DNA of 36,728 bases from Flavobacteriales bacterium (lineage in GTDB: Bacteria; Bacteroidota; Bacteroidia; Flavobacteriales_D; Crocinitomicaceae): NCBI GenBank assembly GCA_015665275.1, contig JADFAL010000085.1:1-36728 (forward strand), given 5' to 3'. The notes beneath the pieces are model-generated. The model ran no database searches and had not been told where the DNA came from. It worked only from the letters and a program-made list of their open reading frames with translations. Shown here piece after piece: positions 23,636 to 32,628 of this stretch. The translations under genes and the position numbers were made by a program. Numbering within the stretch: the first letter of the stretch is position 1; each line of letters begins with the position of its first letter.

Positions 23636-24883
23636 TTACTTCGCTGCCGTCTCCGAGGCAAGAATTTTACCCAAAGTGATGTATTGGAACAGACCGAGGC
23701 AATGCCCCACCTGATATTTTACGCTTTCCACATATTCCTTATCATCCTTCAAGTGCTCTGGAATTACAAAATCATCTTTACGTTTCATTCCCAATCGAAT
23801 GATCATCAAATCTCGATCTGGAATACAAATGATATATTGACCTAAAATACCTCGACAGTAGAAAACCTCATCTGCATTTCCTCGGTAGGTCCAGATGTGG
23901 TAACCATATTGATAATTCGGCAATCCATATTCGGTCATCAAATCATTTTGCTTGGTCATTTGCAGGAAATACCAACGTGGAATAATCTGTTCTCCATTGT
24001 ATTTACCGCCATCCATGAACATGCGCCCAATTTTGGCAAAATCTCTGGCTTGCGCATACAAACAACAGAACGCTTTCTCTTGACCGTTTTTTGCATCCAA
24101 ACTCCAGTAGGCATCTTCCTCCATTCCTAGTTTGGACCAAACTTTCTCGGAGGCGTAGTCACTAATATTTTTTCCCGTTGCTTTCTCAATAATCATGGCC
24201 AACAACTGCGAATTTCCGCCCTGGTATTTGAACATCTTCCCTGGTTCCGATTCGCGTCTCTGGCGTAATATCAAACCATCCAAATCAGTCCCATAATAGG
24301 ACTCAGCATTGTCTGAGAAGGGATTGACACCGCTTTCGGTCCAACTCAAACCTGAGGCCATTTGCAGCAGGTGCTTGATGGTGATTTTGTCGCGTGATCC
24401 GTTTTTGTATTGCGGAATATACTTGTATACAGGATCATCGATATCACCTATATACCCTTCATCGATGGCGATTCCCACCAAGATGGCTACAACAGTCTTC
24501 GCAACCGAGAATGAATTCGATAAGGTTCCTTGATTGTGTTCATCCCAATACTCTTCATAAATGAGTGTATCGTTTTTGACAACAAGCAATGCTTTTGTAT
24601 CCAACTCTTCAATGTATTGACGTAAATCATCCGGTATTTTCTGGGTGTTGTATTTCGAATGTTTAGGAAACTCGAATACTTTTCCGCTGCCACTATCGAC
24701 TTTACGCGTGTGGAATGTTTCCAAATCATAAATGGTGGGTCCGGTACGTCCTTTTAGATACGTTTCCTTGATTCCCCTGTAGATGTAAAATCGCCCCGTG
24801 AGGATGATAATCGCATTTACAACCAGAACAATTCCCACAACAAACAATACAATCACACGCAATATTTTTTTGAGATGCTTCAT
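23636..24883 (-). CDS. Serine hydrolase of the class C beta-lactamase/DD-peptidase fold
   Basis: The 415-residue protein has an N-terminal membrane anchor or signal (residues 7-30) and a penicillin-binding-protein-like domain. The nucleophile motif SxxK is SVAK (Ser126, Lys129), and the CLYAQARDFAKIG block supplies the usual tyrosine region. Such proteins include esterases, peptidases and DD-carboxypeptidases, so the substrate is open and antibiotic resistance should not be assumed. Its start overlaps the lipB stop by four bases (ATGA), indicating a shared transcript. The product probably faces the periplasm. Confidence 0.88.
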   Translation of the reverse strand: MKHLKKILRVIVLFVVGIVLVVNAIIILTGRFYIYRGIKETYLKGRTGPTIYDLETFHTRKVDSGSGKVFEFPKHSKYNTQKIPDDLRQYIEELDTKALLVVKNDTLIYEEYWDEHNQGTLSNSFSVAKTVVAILVGIAIDEGYIGDIDDPVYKYIPQYKNGSRDKITIKHLLQMASGLSWTESGVNPFSDNAESYYGTDLDGLILRQRRESEPGKMFKYQGGNSQLLAMIIEKATGKNISDYASEKVWSKLGMEEDAYWSLDAKNGQEKAFCCLYAQARDFAKIGRMFMDGGKYNGEQIIPRWYFLQMTKQNDLMTEYGLPNYQYGYHIWTYRGNADEVFYCRGILGQYIICIPDRDLMIIRLGMKRKDDFVIPEHLKDDKEYVESVKYQVGHCLGLFQYITLGKILASETAAK

Positions 24884-25584
24884 TCAACGTGATAGGCAAA
24901 TCCGAATTGATCAGCTAGCTTTTCTTTTAAGACGTTGGAAACCTCTTCGAGGTCAAGTGTCTTGCCCAACTCCTGTTCCAAAGAAGTTACGGCTTTATCT
25001 TCAATTCCACACGGAATAATATGTGAGAAATATGACAAATCCGAATTGACGTTGAATCCAATTCCATGCATGGTTACCCATCTCGAACTCTTTACGCCCA
25101 TCGCGCAAATTTTTCGTGCACGTTCTGTATCGCCTTCGATCCAAACACCTGTCATCCCCTCTACTCTTCCACTTTTTATACCATATTCTGCAAGCGTACT
25201 AATCACTGCTTCTTCCAGAAAGCGCATGTACTTATGAATGTCTGTAAAGAAATGATCGAGATCCAAAATGGGATAAACTACGAGTTGTCCCGGACCGTGA
25301 TACGTTATATCTCCCCCGCGATTGATTTCGTAGTACGTCGCATGATGCTCTTTAAGTCCAGTATCGTCCAGAAGGAGGTTCTCCTTATCGCCACTTTTTC
25401 CGAGGGTATATACATGAGGGTGCTGACAGAAAAGCATATAATGCTCAGTGGGGACCTCGGATTCCTCCTTTCGAATGCGAATCTTTTGATCGATCGTTCC
25501 TTTGAAAAGCTTTTCTTGATACTCCCAGGCTTCTTTGTAGTCAATCAGCCCCAAATCGCGGTAGTGAACCTTGGGTGTACTCAA
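24880..25584 (-). CDS. lipB: Octanoyltransferase (lipoate biosynthesis)
   Basis: The enzyme transfers octanoyl from acyl carrier protein to the lipoyl domains of pyruvate and 2-oxoglutarate dehydrogenases, the first step of lipoate synthesis. The protein has 234 residues. Signature blocks are YTLGKSGDKENLL (59-71), RGGDITYHGPGQLVVYP (89-105), the catalytic lysine Lys165 in MGVKSSRWVTMHG, and the acyl-thioester cysteine Cys192 in IIPCGIEDKAVTS. The lipA partner is not in the window. Its start overlaps the isomerase gene stop by four bases, and its stop overlaps the serine hydrolase start. Confidence 0.96.
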   Translation of the reverse strand: MSTPKVHYRDLGLIDYKEAWEYQEKLFKGTIDQKIRIRKEESEVPTEHYMLFCQHPHVYTLGKSGDKENLLLDDTGLKEHHATYYEINRGGDITYHGPGQLVVYPILDLDHFFTDIHKYMRFLEEAVISTLAEYGIKSGRVEGMTGVWIEGDTERARKICAMGVKSSRWVTMHGIGFNVNSDLSYFSHIIPCGIEDKAVTSLEQELGKTLDLEEVSNVLKEKLADQFGFAYHVE

Positions 25585-26567
25585 AATTTAGCTAACGTAC
25601 CTTTTAAGTAATCAATAACAGCGATGTCAATTGTATCAATGTCATCTAGTGCTGCTAGGTAGAACGAAGCCCAATCAACAATGTTTATCAAGTAAAGTGA
25701 TTGTTCGATTTGAGAATCTCCCTTCGCGTGGATATCGAATACAGCTGTTTTCTCAGCGATTTTTTCTCGCGTGATCTCGATTCGTTTGTCGTTACGCGGG
25801 TGATTTCCTTGCGTCTTGAAGAATACCGGTGCGAAACGACGATCTCCACCGCCCCAACCAACAAGTTCGTTGTGGTTCATTTCTGGGATTGGATTTGTCC
25901 AATTCAGGTACTTGCTGTTCTCGTTGAATTGCTGTCTGGCACGAACCAAAACTGGATCATACGCAGTAGTACCATACATGATTCCTACCTTTTGGTGCAG
26001 GTGCTCTGCCAATCCTTTGGCTTTCATGTGAATGGTTTCCGAATCCGCAACGATCAAATCACGTCCCGCAGCCATTTCATTCAGTCGGTCTGCCGATGAC
26101 ATTCCGATTGTAGCAAAAATGTGCAACAATTGAACAAGCGAGTACGCCAGTGCCGTTCTTGGAGGATTTCCTCCAGGTACTTTTATGAAATCGTAACCGT
26201 TCGACTCACATAAAGCTTCCATTTTTCCACCGGAAGTAATCCCGATAATTTTGGCTCCTTTTTTCTGTGCTTCTTCAATCGCACTTAATGTTTCCTCTGT
26301 ATTTCCTGAATATGACGATCCGATAACGAGTGTGTTCTCGTTTACGAAGTTGGGAATCGAGTAATCTTTGGCGATGGATACTGGCACTTTTAATTCATCG
26401 GCTAACCACGTTTGAACCAAACTTCCACCAATTCCTGATCCGCCCATTCCGCAAATCAAAATGTTGGAAACATTTCCGTAATCTCCTGAAATACTTGAAT
26501 TCTGTGCAATTTCGAGCGCTTCTGTAATATTCGCTGGGAACGCTTCGATCAGTTGTTTCATCTCCAT
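25581..26567 (-). CDS. Bifunctional phosphoglucose/phosphomannose isomerase family protein (SIS domain)
   Basis: The 328-residue protein has two SIS domains. The first contains ICGMGGSGIGGSLV (about 38-51), the sugar-phosphate loop GSSYSGNTEETLSA and ITSGGKME; EMNHNELVGWGG is the PGI/PMI family hallmark with the proposed catalytic Glu and His. The family interconverts glucose 6-phosphate, fructose 6-phosphate and mannose 6-phosphate. If this is the genome's main isomerase, it would connect fructose 6-phosphate to the zwf pathway earlier in the window. It follows the glycosyltransferase gene by 34 bp and overlaps lipB. Confidence 0.92.
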   Translation of the reverse strand: MEMKQLIEAFPANITEALEIAQNSSISGDYGNVSNILICGMGGSGIGGSLVQTWLADELKVPVSIAKDYSIPNFVNENTLVIGSSYSGNTEETLSAIEEAQKKGAKIIGITSGGKMEALCESNGYDFIKVPGGNPPRTALAYSLVQLLHIFATIGMSSADRLNEMAAGRDLIVADSETIHMKAKGLAEHLHQKVGIMYGTTAYDPVLVRARQQFNENSKYLNWTNPIPEMNHNELVGWGGGDRRFAPVFFKTQGNHPRNDKRIEITREKIAEKTAVFDIHAKGDSQIEQSLYLINIVDWASFYLAALDDIDTIDIAVIDYLKGTLAKF

Positions 26568-26601
26568 TGTTCTTCTTTTAAATAAGGTGTACTGAATTTC
26601 C

Positions 26602-27486
26602 TCAGTTTTGTTTCACTTTAACGATTCTATAATTGGCATAGTTGGCTTCAATTCCTAGCCGTTTCAATACCTTCTTCAATTTGTCTTTGGCACTTAAGTG
26701 ATGCTTCTGCGGGTTGTAGCGAAAATTCCAGTTCAATCGTGCAACGCGGTCTTGCATTACTTTCGGATGTGTTCCTTTGAATGGGACTAGTGCTTTGAAT
26801 TGATCGTCGTAGTCGTAGGAATCTGCCTTTTCCACGTTATCCTCTACCCATGTATCGTCGTGCCAATATTTGTTAAAGGTCTCTTGCTTTTTCTGCATGG
26901 CTTCCGGAGATTTCACCCATCCGTAATGATAAATACTCGCGTTCAATCGAACCACGTTTAACTTTTCGTTATTGCCTTTACGAAATCCTTGTGCGTCTTT
27001 GTAGGAGTACATTTCCTTTTTATTCCGAATCACTCGGATCTCATGAGGATACCAACTTGTAGGCGACCCGATGTACTCATACGAACCATAGAAATGCTTG
27101 TAATCGAAAAGCAAACCGTCTACATTCTCCTCGTTCAAATACAACTCCATGGCCTTTCGAATCGTCTCATGATCTTCCTCATGTACTACTTCATCTCCTT
27201 GAATGTAAAAGGCCCAATCCGAATCTTCAGAAATGCCCTTGAAAGCTTTGTCGGTTTCCATAGCTAGAACACGCCCTCCTTCACGAAGAGAATCGTCCCA
27301 AATAGTTTCGATAATTCGCACTTTTTGTGGATCGATAGATTGGATGAGTTTTAGGGTATCGTCATCGGAATTTCCAACAGCCACAATTACCTCATCGCAC
27401 AAAGGCAAAATCGACCGAATCGCCTCTACAATAGGATAATCGTAGACGATAGCATTGCGTACAAATGTGAATCCCGTAACCTTCAT
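26602..27486 (-). CDS. Glycosyltransferase family 2 protein
   Basis: The start at 27486 (MKVTGFTFVRNA) gives a 294-residue protein with the normal N-terminus of this GT2 subgroup; an in-frame ATG at 27582 adds 32 hydrophobic residues with no family support. The GT-A fold is shown by VEAIRSILPLCDEVIVAVGNSDDDT and by the acidic metal-binding region WAFYIQGDEVVHEED. The protein has no membrane segment, so it acts in the cytoplasm or at the membrane face, probably on a surface polysaccharide or glycan. Donor and acceptor cannot be read. It begins the minus-strand train with the PGI/PMI isomerase. Confidence 0.87.
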   Translation of the reverse strand: MKVTGFTFVRNAIVYDYPIVEAIRSILPLCDEVIVAVGNSDDDTLKLIQSIDPQKVRIIETIWDDSLREGGRVLAMETDKAFKGISEDSDWAFYIQGDEVVHEEDHETIRKAMELYLNEENVDGLLFDYKHFYGSYEYIGSPTSWYPHEIRVIRNKKEMYSYKDAQGFRKGNNEKLNVVRLNASIYHYGWVKSPEAMQKKQETFNKYWHDDTWVEDNVEKADSYDYDDQFKALVPFKGTHPKVMQDRVARLNWNFRYNPQKHHLSAKDKLKKVLKRLGIEANYANYRIVKVKQN

Positions 27487-27643
27487 TTTACTTCGTAAAA
27501 TCAAAAGTAGCAAAAGGTGAAGGATGGGCGGCTTTTTAAGAATTATTTTGATGGAGTTAGTTTCGTAGCAACTACGCTCCATATTTTAACATTCATTATT
27601 TCTTATTCATGATTCCAGACTCACCATTCCTTAATCTTAAAAC

Positions 27644-27651
27644 TATCTTTG
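27644..27651 (+). promoter_or_regulatory. Bacteroidota -7 promoter element before the thioesterase gene
   Basis: TATCTTTG matches TAnnTTTG and lies 14 bp before the ATG at 27666. It supports that start over the in-frame ATG at 27609, which would lie upstream of transcription. No clear TTG is seen at -33. Confidence 0.45.
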
Positions 27652-27665
27652 CAAAAACATCTGAT

Positions 27666-28181
27666 ATGAAAGCGGTAAAAGCGAAAGACACCTTGTCTAT
27701 TACTACAAAAGTTGTGCTACCCAACGACACGAATACTTTAGGGAATTTGTTCGGGGGTGAATTGCTTGCCTGGATGGATGTAATCTCAAGTGTTGCAGCG
27801 CACCGCCATTGTAAAAGAGTAGTGGTTACAGCTGCAGTTAATAACGTATCGTTTCAGCAATCCATCGCGCAATCATCTATTGTTACTTTAGAAGCAAAAG
27901 TCTCTCGTGCCTTCTCTTCGTCAATGGAAGTATTTGTAGACGTTTTCGTAGAAGATCACCTAACGGGAGAGCGCATCAAATCCAACGAAGCGATTTACAC
28001 TTTCGTAGCGGTTGATCAAAATGGTGGACCAATTGCTGTTCCTGAATTAGTTCCGGAAACAGAGGAAGAAATAGAACGTTTCCACGGGGCTTTGCGTCGT
28101 AAACAACTGAGTTTGATCTTGGCTGGAAAAATGAAGCCGACCGAAGCTACAGAACTGCGTAAGCTGTTTATGGGGGAATAG
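27666..28181 (+). CDS. Acyl-CoA thioesterase, hotdog fold (YciA/BACH-like)
   Basis: The 171-residue protein starts at MKAVKAKDTLSITTKVV. The segment NTLGNLFGGELLAWMD (N-x2-G-x2-FGG-x6-D) is the hallmark of the YciA/cytosolic acyl-CoA hydrolase group, and VTAAVNNVSFQQSI follows as the next strand. These enzymes hydrolyse acyl-CoA to free acid and CoA, often on a wide range of chain lengths, in the cytoplasm. The C-terminal 45 residues are highly charged. The gene is single and divergent from the glycosyltransferase gene. Confidence 0.91.
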   Translation: MKAVKAKDTLSITTKVVLPNDTNTLGNLFGGELLAWMDVISSVAAHRHCKRVVVTAAVNNVSFQQSIAQSSIVTLEAKVSRAFSSSMEVFVDVFVEDHLTGERIKSNEAIYTFVAVDQNGGPIAVPELVPETEEEIERFHGALRRKQLSLILAGKMKPTEATELRKLFMGE

Positions 28182-28251
28182 GATTCTAGACGCTAGATTG
28201 AAAGATCTAAGACCGCTTCGCTTTAAGACTAAAGACTATCTGGCTAGGCAA
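28182..28251. other. Intergenic stretch with short repeated words
   Basis: This 70-bp gap between convergent ends contains TCTAG ACG CTAGA (28185-28197), a small perfect inverted repeat, followed by a run of related words (TCTAAGACC, TTAAGACTAAAGAC). It resembles the low-complexity intergenic repeats seen in some Flavobacteriia genomes, from memory only. No T-run terminator is present. Confidence 0.25.
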
Positions 28252-28789
28252 TTAAATCGTTCGTTCACCACGCAATACGGCACGTACTAATTTCGGAGCG
28301 TAATCAAAGTATTTCAAATTCAATCTATCTGCTAATTTTTGCGCCGCTTCGCTTGCTTCAGCTCGGGAATCGTACTTTTTGATCACACGTTTGCCACGCA
28401 ATCGATTCCCGAAAATGGTTATTGCGTGATAATTGCTTGACGTGGTGGTTGAGTTTAATGACCTTCCATACACCCACGCCGATTCCAATAAAGGCATCGC
28501 TGTAATATACATTGTACTTGTCTAGCGGATATTTCTTTCCCAATTTGATAAACCCAAGGTGTTGGCTATAATCGTGAACGAAGTTTTTCTCCTCATTGAT
28601 TTCAACCATTTGCTGTTGCGTGAGAACGAAAACATTTAAGAGTAAAAGCCCAAGTCCAATATACAAGGCATCAATAAAGACTAAAAATACACTTACAGCG
28701 CAGGCAGCAATAGCAATGACTTTAAAATTTGGCGGTTAGGTGTTTCCGCTGTTAAATTTGAGACTGGTGGGTTCATCCAGAGATTCCAT
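28252..28789 (-). pseudogene. Small membrane protein gene with a nonsense stop and a frameshift
   Basis: From the ATG at 28789 the frame reads MESLDEPTSLKFNSGNT, stops at TAA (28738-28736) and continues in frame as PPNFKVIAIAACAVSVFLVF, a membrane segment followed by a second hydrophobic stretch (LYIGLGLLLLNVFVL) and a soluble part. At about 28480-28515 coding passes to another frame, needing a +1 shift. The second frame ends with a clear helical domain (SRAEASEAAQKLADRLNLKYFDY). Joined together this makes about 178 residues: N-terminal membrane spans plus a small C-terminal domain. Two lesions in one gene argue for true decay rather than sequencing error. It begins 11 bp after the family 9 glycosyltransferase gene and was probably co-transcribed. 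Confidence 0.68.
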
Positions 28790-28800
28790 GATAAATGAGT

Positions 28801-29772
28801 TTAGTTGTTGATACTCTCAAGAAGAGACGAAATATCTTGTTTCAACATACAATCAAAATGTTTTTTTGGACAGGTTTCCGATCCAATTTTAGAGCATGGG
28901 CGGCATTTCACGCCTTCCACTTGATGAATGGAATAGTTCTTCTGCTTGGGTTGATACGGGTACATTCCAAAATCAGGAACCGTATTTCCCCAAACGGTAG
29001 ACATTGGAACATCAAAACAACTTGCAATATGCATCATTCCGGTATCGTGCGTAATTAAATGCTTTGATTGCTTCACCAAACTGGCCGATTGCTGCAAATT
29101 TAATAGCCCAACAGTTGATACGATTTCCTTATCCAAGCCGGAAATAATACTTTTCGCTTTCCCTTGATCGGTTGGCCCTCCCACTAAAACAACAGTATCT
29201 TCTATTCCTTGAATTAGCTCAATCAATTTCTCGACCGGCAGACATTTAGTTGCGTGTTGCGCACCAATGGCAATCGCCACAAATCGCTTTGCTTCCAAAT
29301 TCCAATCGGATAAATTGACCTCATTTTCGGATTGAATAATAAAATCACCCGGTTTGCCATCTGGTTGTACTCCCAAATGCGCAACGGTTTCGAAATAGCG
29401 ATCTACGACATGAATTTCAGGCAATTTATTGATCTTGGCATTCACTAGCAGCCATTTCTCCCAGTTCAATTTTCGGAACGTTTTCGATGGGCGTCTCAGT
29501 TTCGATTTCAGGCCTTTTGTACGAATGTTATTGTGCAAATCGATAATCCAATCGTACTGTTCCGCTTTCAATTCTGTTAGCACCTCATCTATGGATTTCT
29601 CAATTGAAAACACCTTCGAAACATTCGGATTCGGTGCGACTATCGACTTAAAAGAGACTTTGGTGAGATAGTGAATTTCCACCTCCTTCAACTGTGCTTT
29701 CATGGCACGAATAATTGGTGTCGTTAGGACAACGTCGCCTATAGAACTAAATCGAACAATGAGGATTTTCAC
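28801..29772 (-). CDS. Glycosyltransferase family 9 (heptosyltransferase-like)
   Basis: The 323-residue protein begins MKILIVRFSSIGDVVLTTP, the classic N-terminus of ADP-heptose:LPS heptosyltransferases, and carries DWIIDLHNNIRTK, ATKCLPVEKLIELI, VVLVGGPTDQGKA and the nucleotide-sugar-binding HDTGMMHIASCFDVPM. It most likely adds a heptose or related sugar to the lipopolysaccharide core on the cytoplasmic face of the inner membrane. The start codon is GTG. A TATCTTTG -7 element lies only four bases upstream, so the transcript may be leaderless or a different promoter is used. It is followed by the decayed small membrane-protein gene. Confidence 0.92.
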   Translation of the reverse strand: MKILIVRFSSIGDVVLTTPIIRAMKAQLKEVEIHYLTKVSFKSIVAPNPNVSKVFSIEKSIDEVLTELKAEQYDWIIDLHNNIRTKGLKSKLRRPSKTFRKLNWEKWLLVNAKINKLPEIHVVDRYFETVAHLGVQPDGKPGDFIIQSENEVNLSDWNLEAKRFVAIAIGAQHATKCLPVEKLIELIQGIEDTVVLVGGPTDQGKAKSIISGLDKEIVSTVGLLNLQQSASLVKQSKHLITHDTGMMHIASCFDVPMSTVWGNTVPDFGMYPYQPKQKNYSIHQVEGVKCRPCSKIGSETCPKKHFDCMLKQDISSLLESINN

Positions 29773-29776
29773 GTTT

Positions 29777-29784
29777 CAAAGATA
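29777..29784 (-). promoter_or_regulatory. -7 promoter element almost touching the GT9 start codon
   Basis: TATCTTTG on the minus strand ends four bases before the GTG start codon. If used, the transcript would have almost no leader. No TTG is visible at the correct spacing, which weakens the call. Confidence 0.35.
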
Positions 29785-29923
29785 CTATTTCAAGCAAGTT
29801 TTCATCCTTGTAAAGGCTCATTCACCCGCCAGTAAATCGTTTTTTTAAACTCCCTGCATGAAAAACGGCCCGTGTAAATTTAAAACCTGAATCCAATCCT
29901 TTACTATTATTTAATACGGAAAC

Positions 29924-29954
29924 TTGCCTAGTATAAAGGAAAAATCTACTTTTG
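29924..29954 (+). promoter_or_regulatory. Promoter of the membrane pyrophosphatase gene
   Basis: TTG at 29924-29926 and TACTTTTG at 29947-29954 are exactly 20 bp apart, the same spacing as at zwf. Transcription would begin about 20 bases before the ATG at 29982. Confidence 0.7.
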
Positions 29955-29981
29955 CCCCCTCAAATTACTATAACAATAATT

Positions 29982-32552
29982 ATGGAACAGAATCTAATTT
30001 ACATACTACCAGCGTTTGGAGTTATTGGATTGCTTTATATGCTTTTCCTTTCCTCATGGGTTAAGAAACAATCTGCGGGAAGTGAAAAAATGAAGAAATT
30101 GTCTGGTTACATCGCTGATGGAGCCTTGGCATTCTTGAAAGCAGAATACCGCATGCTTGCAATCTTTGTAGTCATTGCCGGTGGAGCGTTGGCTGTACTG
30201 TCTGCTATGGAACTTATTCCTGCGGGAATGTTCATCGTTGTAGCATTTGTTATCGGAGCAGTTTTCTCTGCAGTAGCTGGTAACATTGGTATGCGAATCG
30301 CAACAAAAGCAAACGTTAGAACAGCTGAAGCAGCTAAGACCAGTCTTCCAAATGCCATGAAAGTTGCCTTTAGAGGTGGTACTGTAATGGGATTGGGTGT
30401 TGCCGGTTTGGCCGTATTTGGATTGTCGACCATCTTCATCTTCCTATTAATGGATGCTGGAGGAATTAATGAAGTTCGAGGTGAGAAAATGATTGTTGTT
30501 CTTGAAACATTGGCTGGGTTCTCACTAGGTGCTGAGTGTATCGCACTTTTCGCACGTGTAGGTGGAGGTATCTATACGAAAGCTGCCGATGTTGGAGCTG
30601 ACCTTGTAGGTAAAGTAGAGGCTGGTATTCCAGAAGATGATCCACGTAACCCTGCAACGATTGCTGATAACGTAGGTGATAACGTAGGTGACGTTGCCGG
30701 AATGGGGGCTGACTTGTTCGGTTCATACGTAGCAACAATGCTTGCGGCAATGGTACTAGGTAACTACCTTTTCATCCAAGATCCTACAGCTTTTGTAAAG
30801 TTCGACGGATTGGGACCTATCCTAATGCCAGTTCTTATCGCTGGAATTGGATTGATTTTCTCTATCGTTGGTACTTGGGTAATCCGTATTAGTAGCAACG
30901 ACGCAAAAGAAAAGCAAGTTCAAGGTGCATTTAACCTTGGGAACTGGGGATCATTGATCTTAACAGCGATTGCATCTTTCTTTGTGATCAAATGGATGCT
31001 TCCTGAAACAATGACCATGGACTTCTTCGGTGAAGAACCAAAAGAAATTGGATACAACCGCGTATTTTACTCTGTATTGATTGGATTGGCCGTTGGAGGT
31101 TTGATCTCTATGTTGACAGAATACTACACAGCAATGGGGAAACGTCCAGTAATGGGAATCATTAAAAACTCATCTACTGGAGCAGCAACAAACATTATTT
31201 CTGGATTGTCTCTAGGAATGATGTCAACTGCAGCGCCTATCATCCTTTTCGCTGGTGCGATTTGGGGAGCATACGCTTGTGCAGGATTTTACGGAGTAGC
31301 AATTGGAGCCTCAGCAATGATGGCCACAACAGCACTTCAATTGGCGATTGACGCATTCGGACCAATTGCAGATAATGCAGGAGGTATTGCTGAGATGTCA
31401 GAATTGGATCCAGAGGTACGTGAGCGTACAGATATTTTGGATGCTGTAGGTAACACTACTGCTGCGGTTGGAAAAGGATTCGCGATTGCTTCTGCTGCAT
31501 TGACAGCATTGGCATTGTTTGCAGCCTATGTAACATTTACAGGAATTGACGGAATTAACATCTTCAAAGCAGACGTATTGGCTGCCTTGTTTATCGGTGG
31601 TATGATTCCAGTTGTGTTCTCTGCAATGGCTATGAGTTCAGTTGGTAAAGCTGCCATGGCCATGGTGAAAGAAGTGCGTCGCCAGTTCAAGGAAATCCCT
31701 GGAATTATGGAAGGGGAAGCTGAGCCAGAATACGAAAAGTGTGTAGACATTTCTACGAAGGCTGCCTTGAAAGAAATGATGTTGCCAGGTATCATCACTA
31801 TTGTTTCTCCAATCATTATTGGATTTGTGATGGGAGCTGAAGCACTTGGAGCATTTATGGCGGGTGTAACCGTTTCAGGTGTACTTTGGGCAATCTTCCA
31901 GAACAACGCAGGAGGTGCTTGGGATAACGCTAAGAAATCTTTCGAAGCAGGAGTTATGATTGACGGAGAAATGACCTACAAAGGTTCTGAGGCGCATAAA
32001 GCAGCAGTAACTGGAGATACAGTTGGAGATCCATTCAAAGATACTTCTGGTCCTTCCATGAACATTTTGATCAAATTGACTTGTTTGGTAGGGTTGGTAA
32101 TTGCGCCAATGTTAGCAGTAGGAGATGGTGGTCACGGTTCTAATGGAGCAGCTGGTCATCAAACAGAATGCTGCGCTGAAGAAGGTGGTAAGCACTGCAA
32201 GAAAGATGCACACTGTGACAAAGAAGCTCACGGAAAGAAAGCTTGTTGCAAAGCAGATAAAAGCTGTAAGAAAGATGCCTATTGTAAGTCTGGTGCTTCA
32301 TGCAAGAAAGACGCAATGTGTGGAAAATGCGACATGAGCAAGATGAAGGACATGACGAAAGACGAGTGTGCTGCATATTGCAAAGAGCAAGGATGTTCTC
32401 AAGAATGTACTGATGCTTGTTTGGCGCATTACGGTGAAGACGGAAAGTTCAAATGTGAAAGCGGGAAATGCGGACACGGAAAATGTGAAGAAGGTAAGTG
32501 CGCTGAAGGTAAATGTGCCGGTGGTAGTGCTAAAGAAGAAAAAGCGGGTTAG
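29982..32552 (+). CDS. hppA: Membrane-bound pyrophosphatase (K+-dependent type) with a Cys-rich C-terminal tail
   Basis: The protein uses pyrophosphate hydrolysis to pump Na+ and/or H+ out of the cytoplasm. It has 856 residues from the ATG at 29982, chosen over an upstream codon inside the promoter. The integral-membrane core (about 1-713) has the catalytic blocks [11 protein letters not shown] (about 203-213) and [31 protein letters not shown] at about 490 carries Ala494 where K+-independent pumps have Lys, so it is the K+-dependent type. Residues 714-856 form a hydrophilic tail with 21 cysteines, including three CKKDA-x-C units (x = H, Y, M), a spaced C-x3-C-x4-C-x3-C-x3-C block and four GKC units. 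I know of no such tail in standard pumps of this family. In the solved family structures the C-terminus faces the periplasm. A strong terminator follows. Confidence 0.95.
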   Translation: MEQNLIYILPAFGVIGLLYMLFLSSWVKKQSAGSEKMKKLSGYIADGALAFLKAEYRMLAIFVVIAGGALAVLSAMELIPAGMFIVVAFVIGAVFSAVAGNIGMRIATKANVRTAEAAKTSLPNAMKVAFRGGTVMGLGVAGLAVFGLSTIFIFLLMDAGGINEVRGEKMIVVLETLAGFSLGAECIALFARVGGGIYTKAADVGADLVGKVEAGIPEDDPRNPATIADNVGDNVGDVAGMGADLFGSYVATMLAAMVLGNYLFIQDPTAFVKFDGLGPILMPVLIAGIGLIFSIVGTWVIRISSNDAKEKQVQGAFNLGNWGSLILTAIASFFVIKWMLPETMTMDFFGEEPKEIGYNRVFYSVLIGLAVGGLISMLTEYYTAMGKRPVMGIIKNSSTGAATNIISGLSLGMMSTAAPIILFAGAIWGAYACAGFYGVAIGASAMMATTALQLAIDAFGPIADNAGGIAEMSELDPEVRERTDILDAVGNTTAAVGKGFAIASAALTALALFAAYVTFTGIDGINIFKADVLAALFIGGMIPVVFSAMAMSSVGKAAMAMVKEVRRQFKEIPGIMEGEAEPEYEKCVDISTKAALKEMMLPGIITIVSPIIIGFVMGAEALGAFMAGVTVSGVLWAIFQNNAGGAWDNAKKSFEAGVMIDGEMTYKGSEAHKAAVTGDTVGDPFKDTSGPSMNILIKLTCLVGLVIAPMLAVGDGGHGSNGAAGHQTECCAEEGGKHCKKDAHCDKEAHGKKACCKADKSCKKDAYCKSGASCKKDAMCGKCDMSKMKDMTKDECAAYCKEQGCSQECTDACLAHYGEDGKFKCESGKCGHGKCEEGKCAEGKCAGGSAKEEKAG
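32121..32549 (+). repeat. Cys/Lys-rich repeat region in the pyrophosphatase tail
   Basis: This in-frame segment encodes the 143-residue tail. CKKDAHC, CKKDAYC and CKKDAMC recur in its first half. [15 protein letters not shown] and AEGKC are tandem units at the end. The middle block, [20 protein letters not shown], has evenly spaced cysteines. Histidines are present near the start. The composition suggests metal binding or redox chemistry. Confidence 0.85.
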
Positions 32553-32577
32553 AATTTTATACTCTAATTTCGGATAT

Positions 32578-32609
32578 AAAAAAAGGGCTGTGTAACACAG
32601 CCCTTTTTT
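32578..32609. terminator. Bidirectional terminator between the pyrophosphatase and thioredoxin genes
   Basis: GGGCTGTG and CACAGCCC form a perfect 8-bp stem around TAA, flanked by seven As on one side and six Ts on the other. It can end both convergent transcripts. Confidence 0.93.
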
Positions 32610-32628
32610 GTATTAGAACACCCTATTC

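Noticed and set aside
23636-24883. Calling the serine hydrolase an antibiotic-resistance beta-lactamase
   Set aside because: SxxK alone is shared by esterases and peptidases, the protein has a membrane anchor, and the context is housekeeping (lipB).
32125-32376. Alternative frames on both strands over the Cys-rich pyrophosphatase tail
   Set aside because: They are by-products of the repetitive Lys/Cys codons; only the frame continuous with the pump shows regular repeats and ends just before the terminator.
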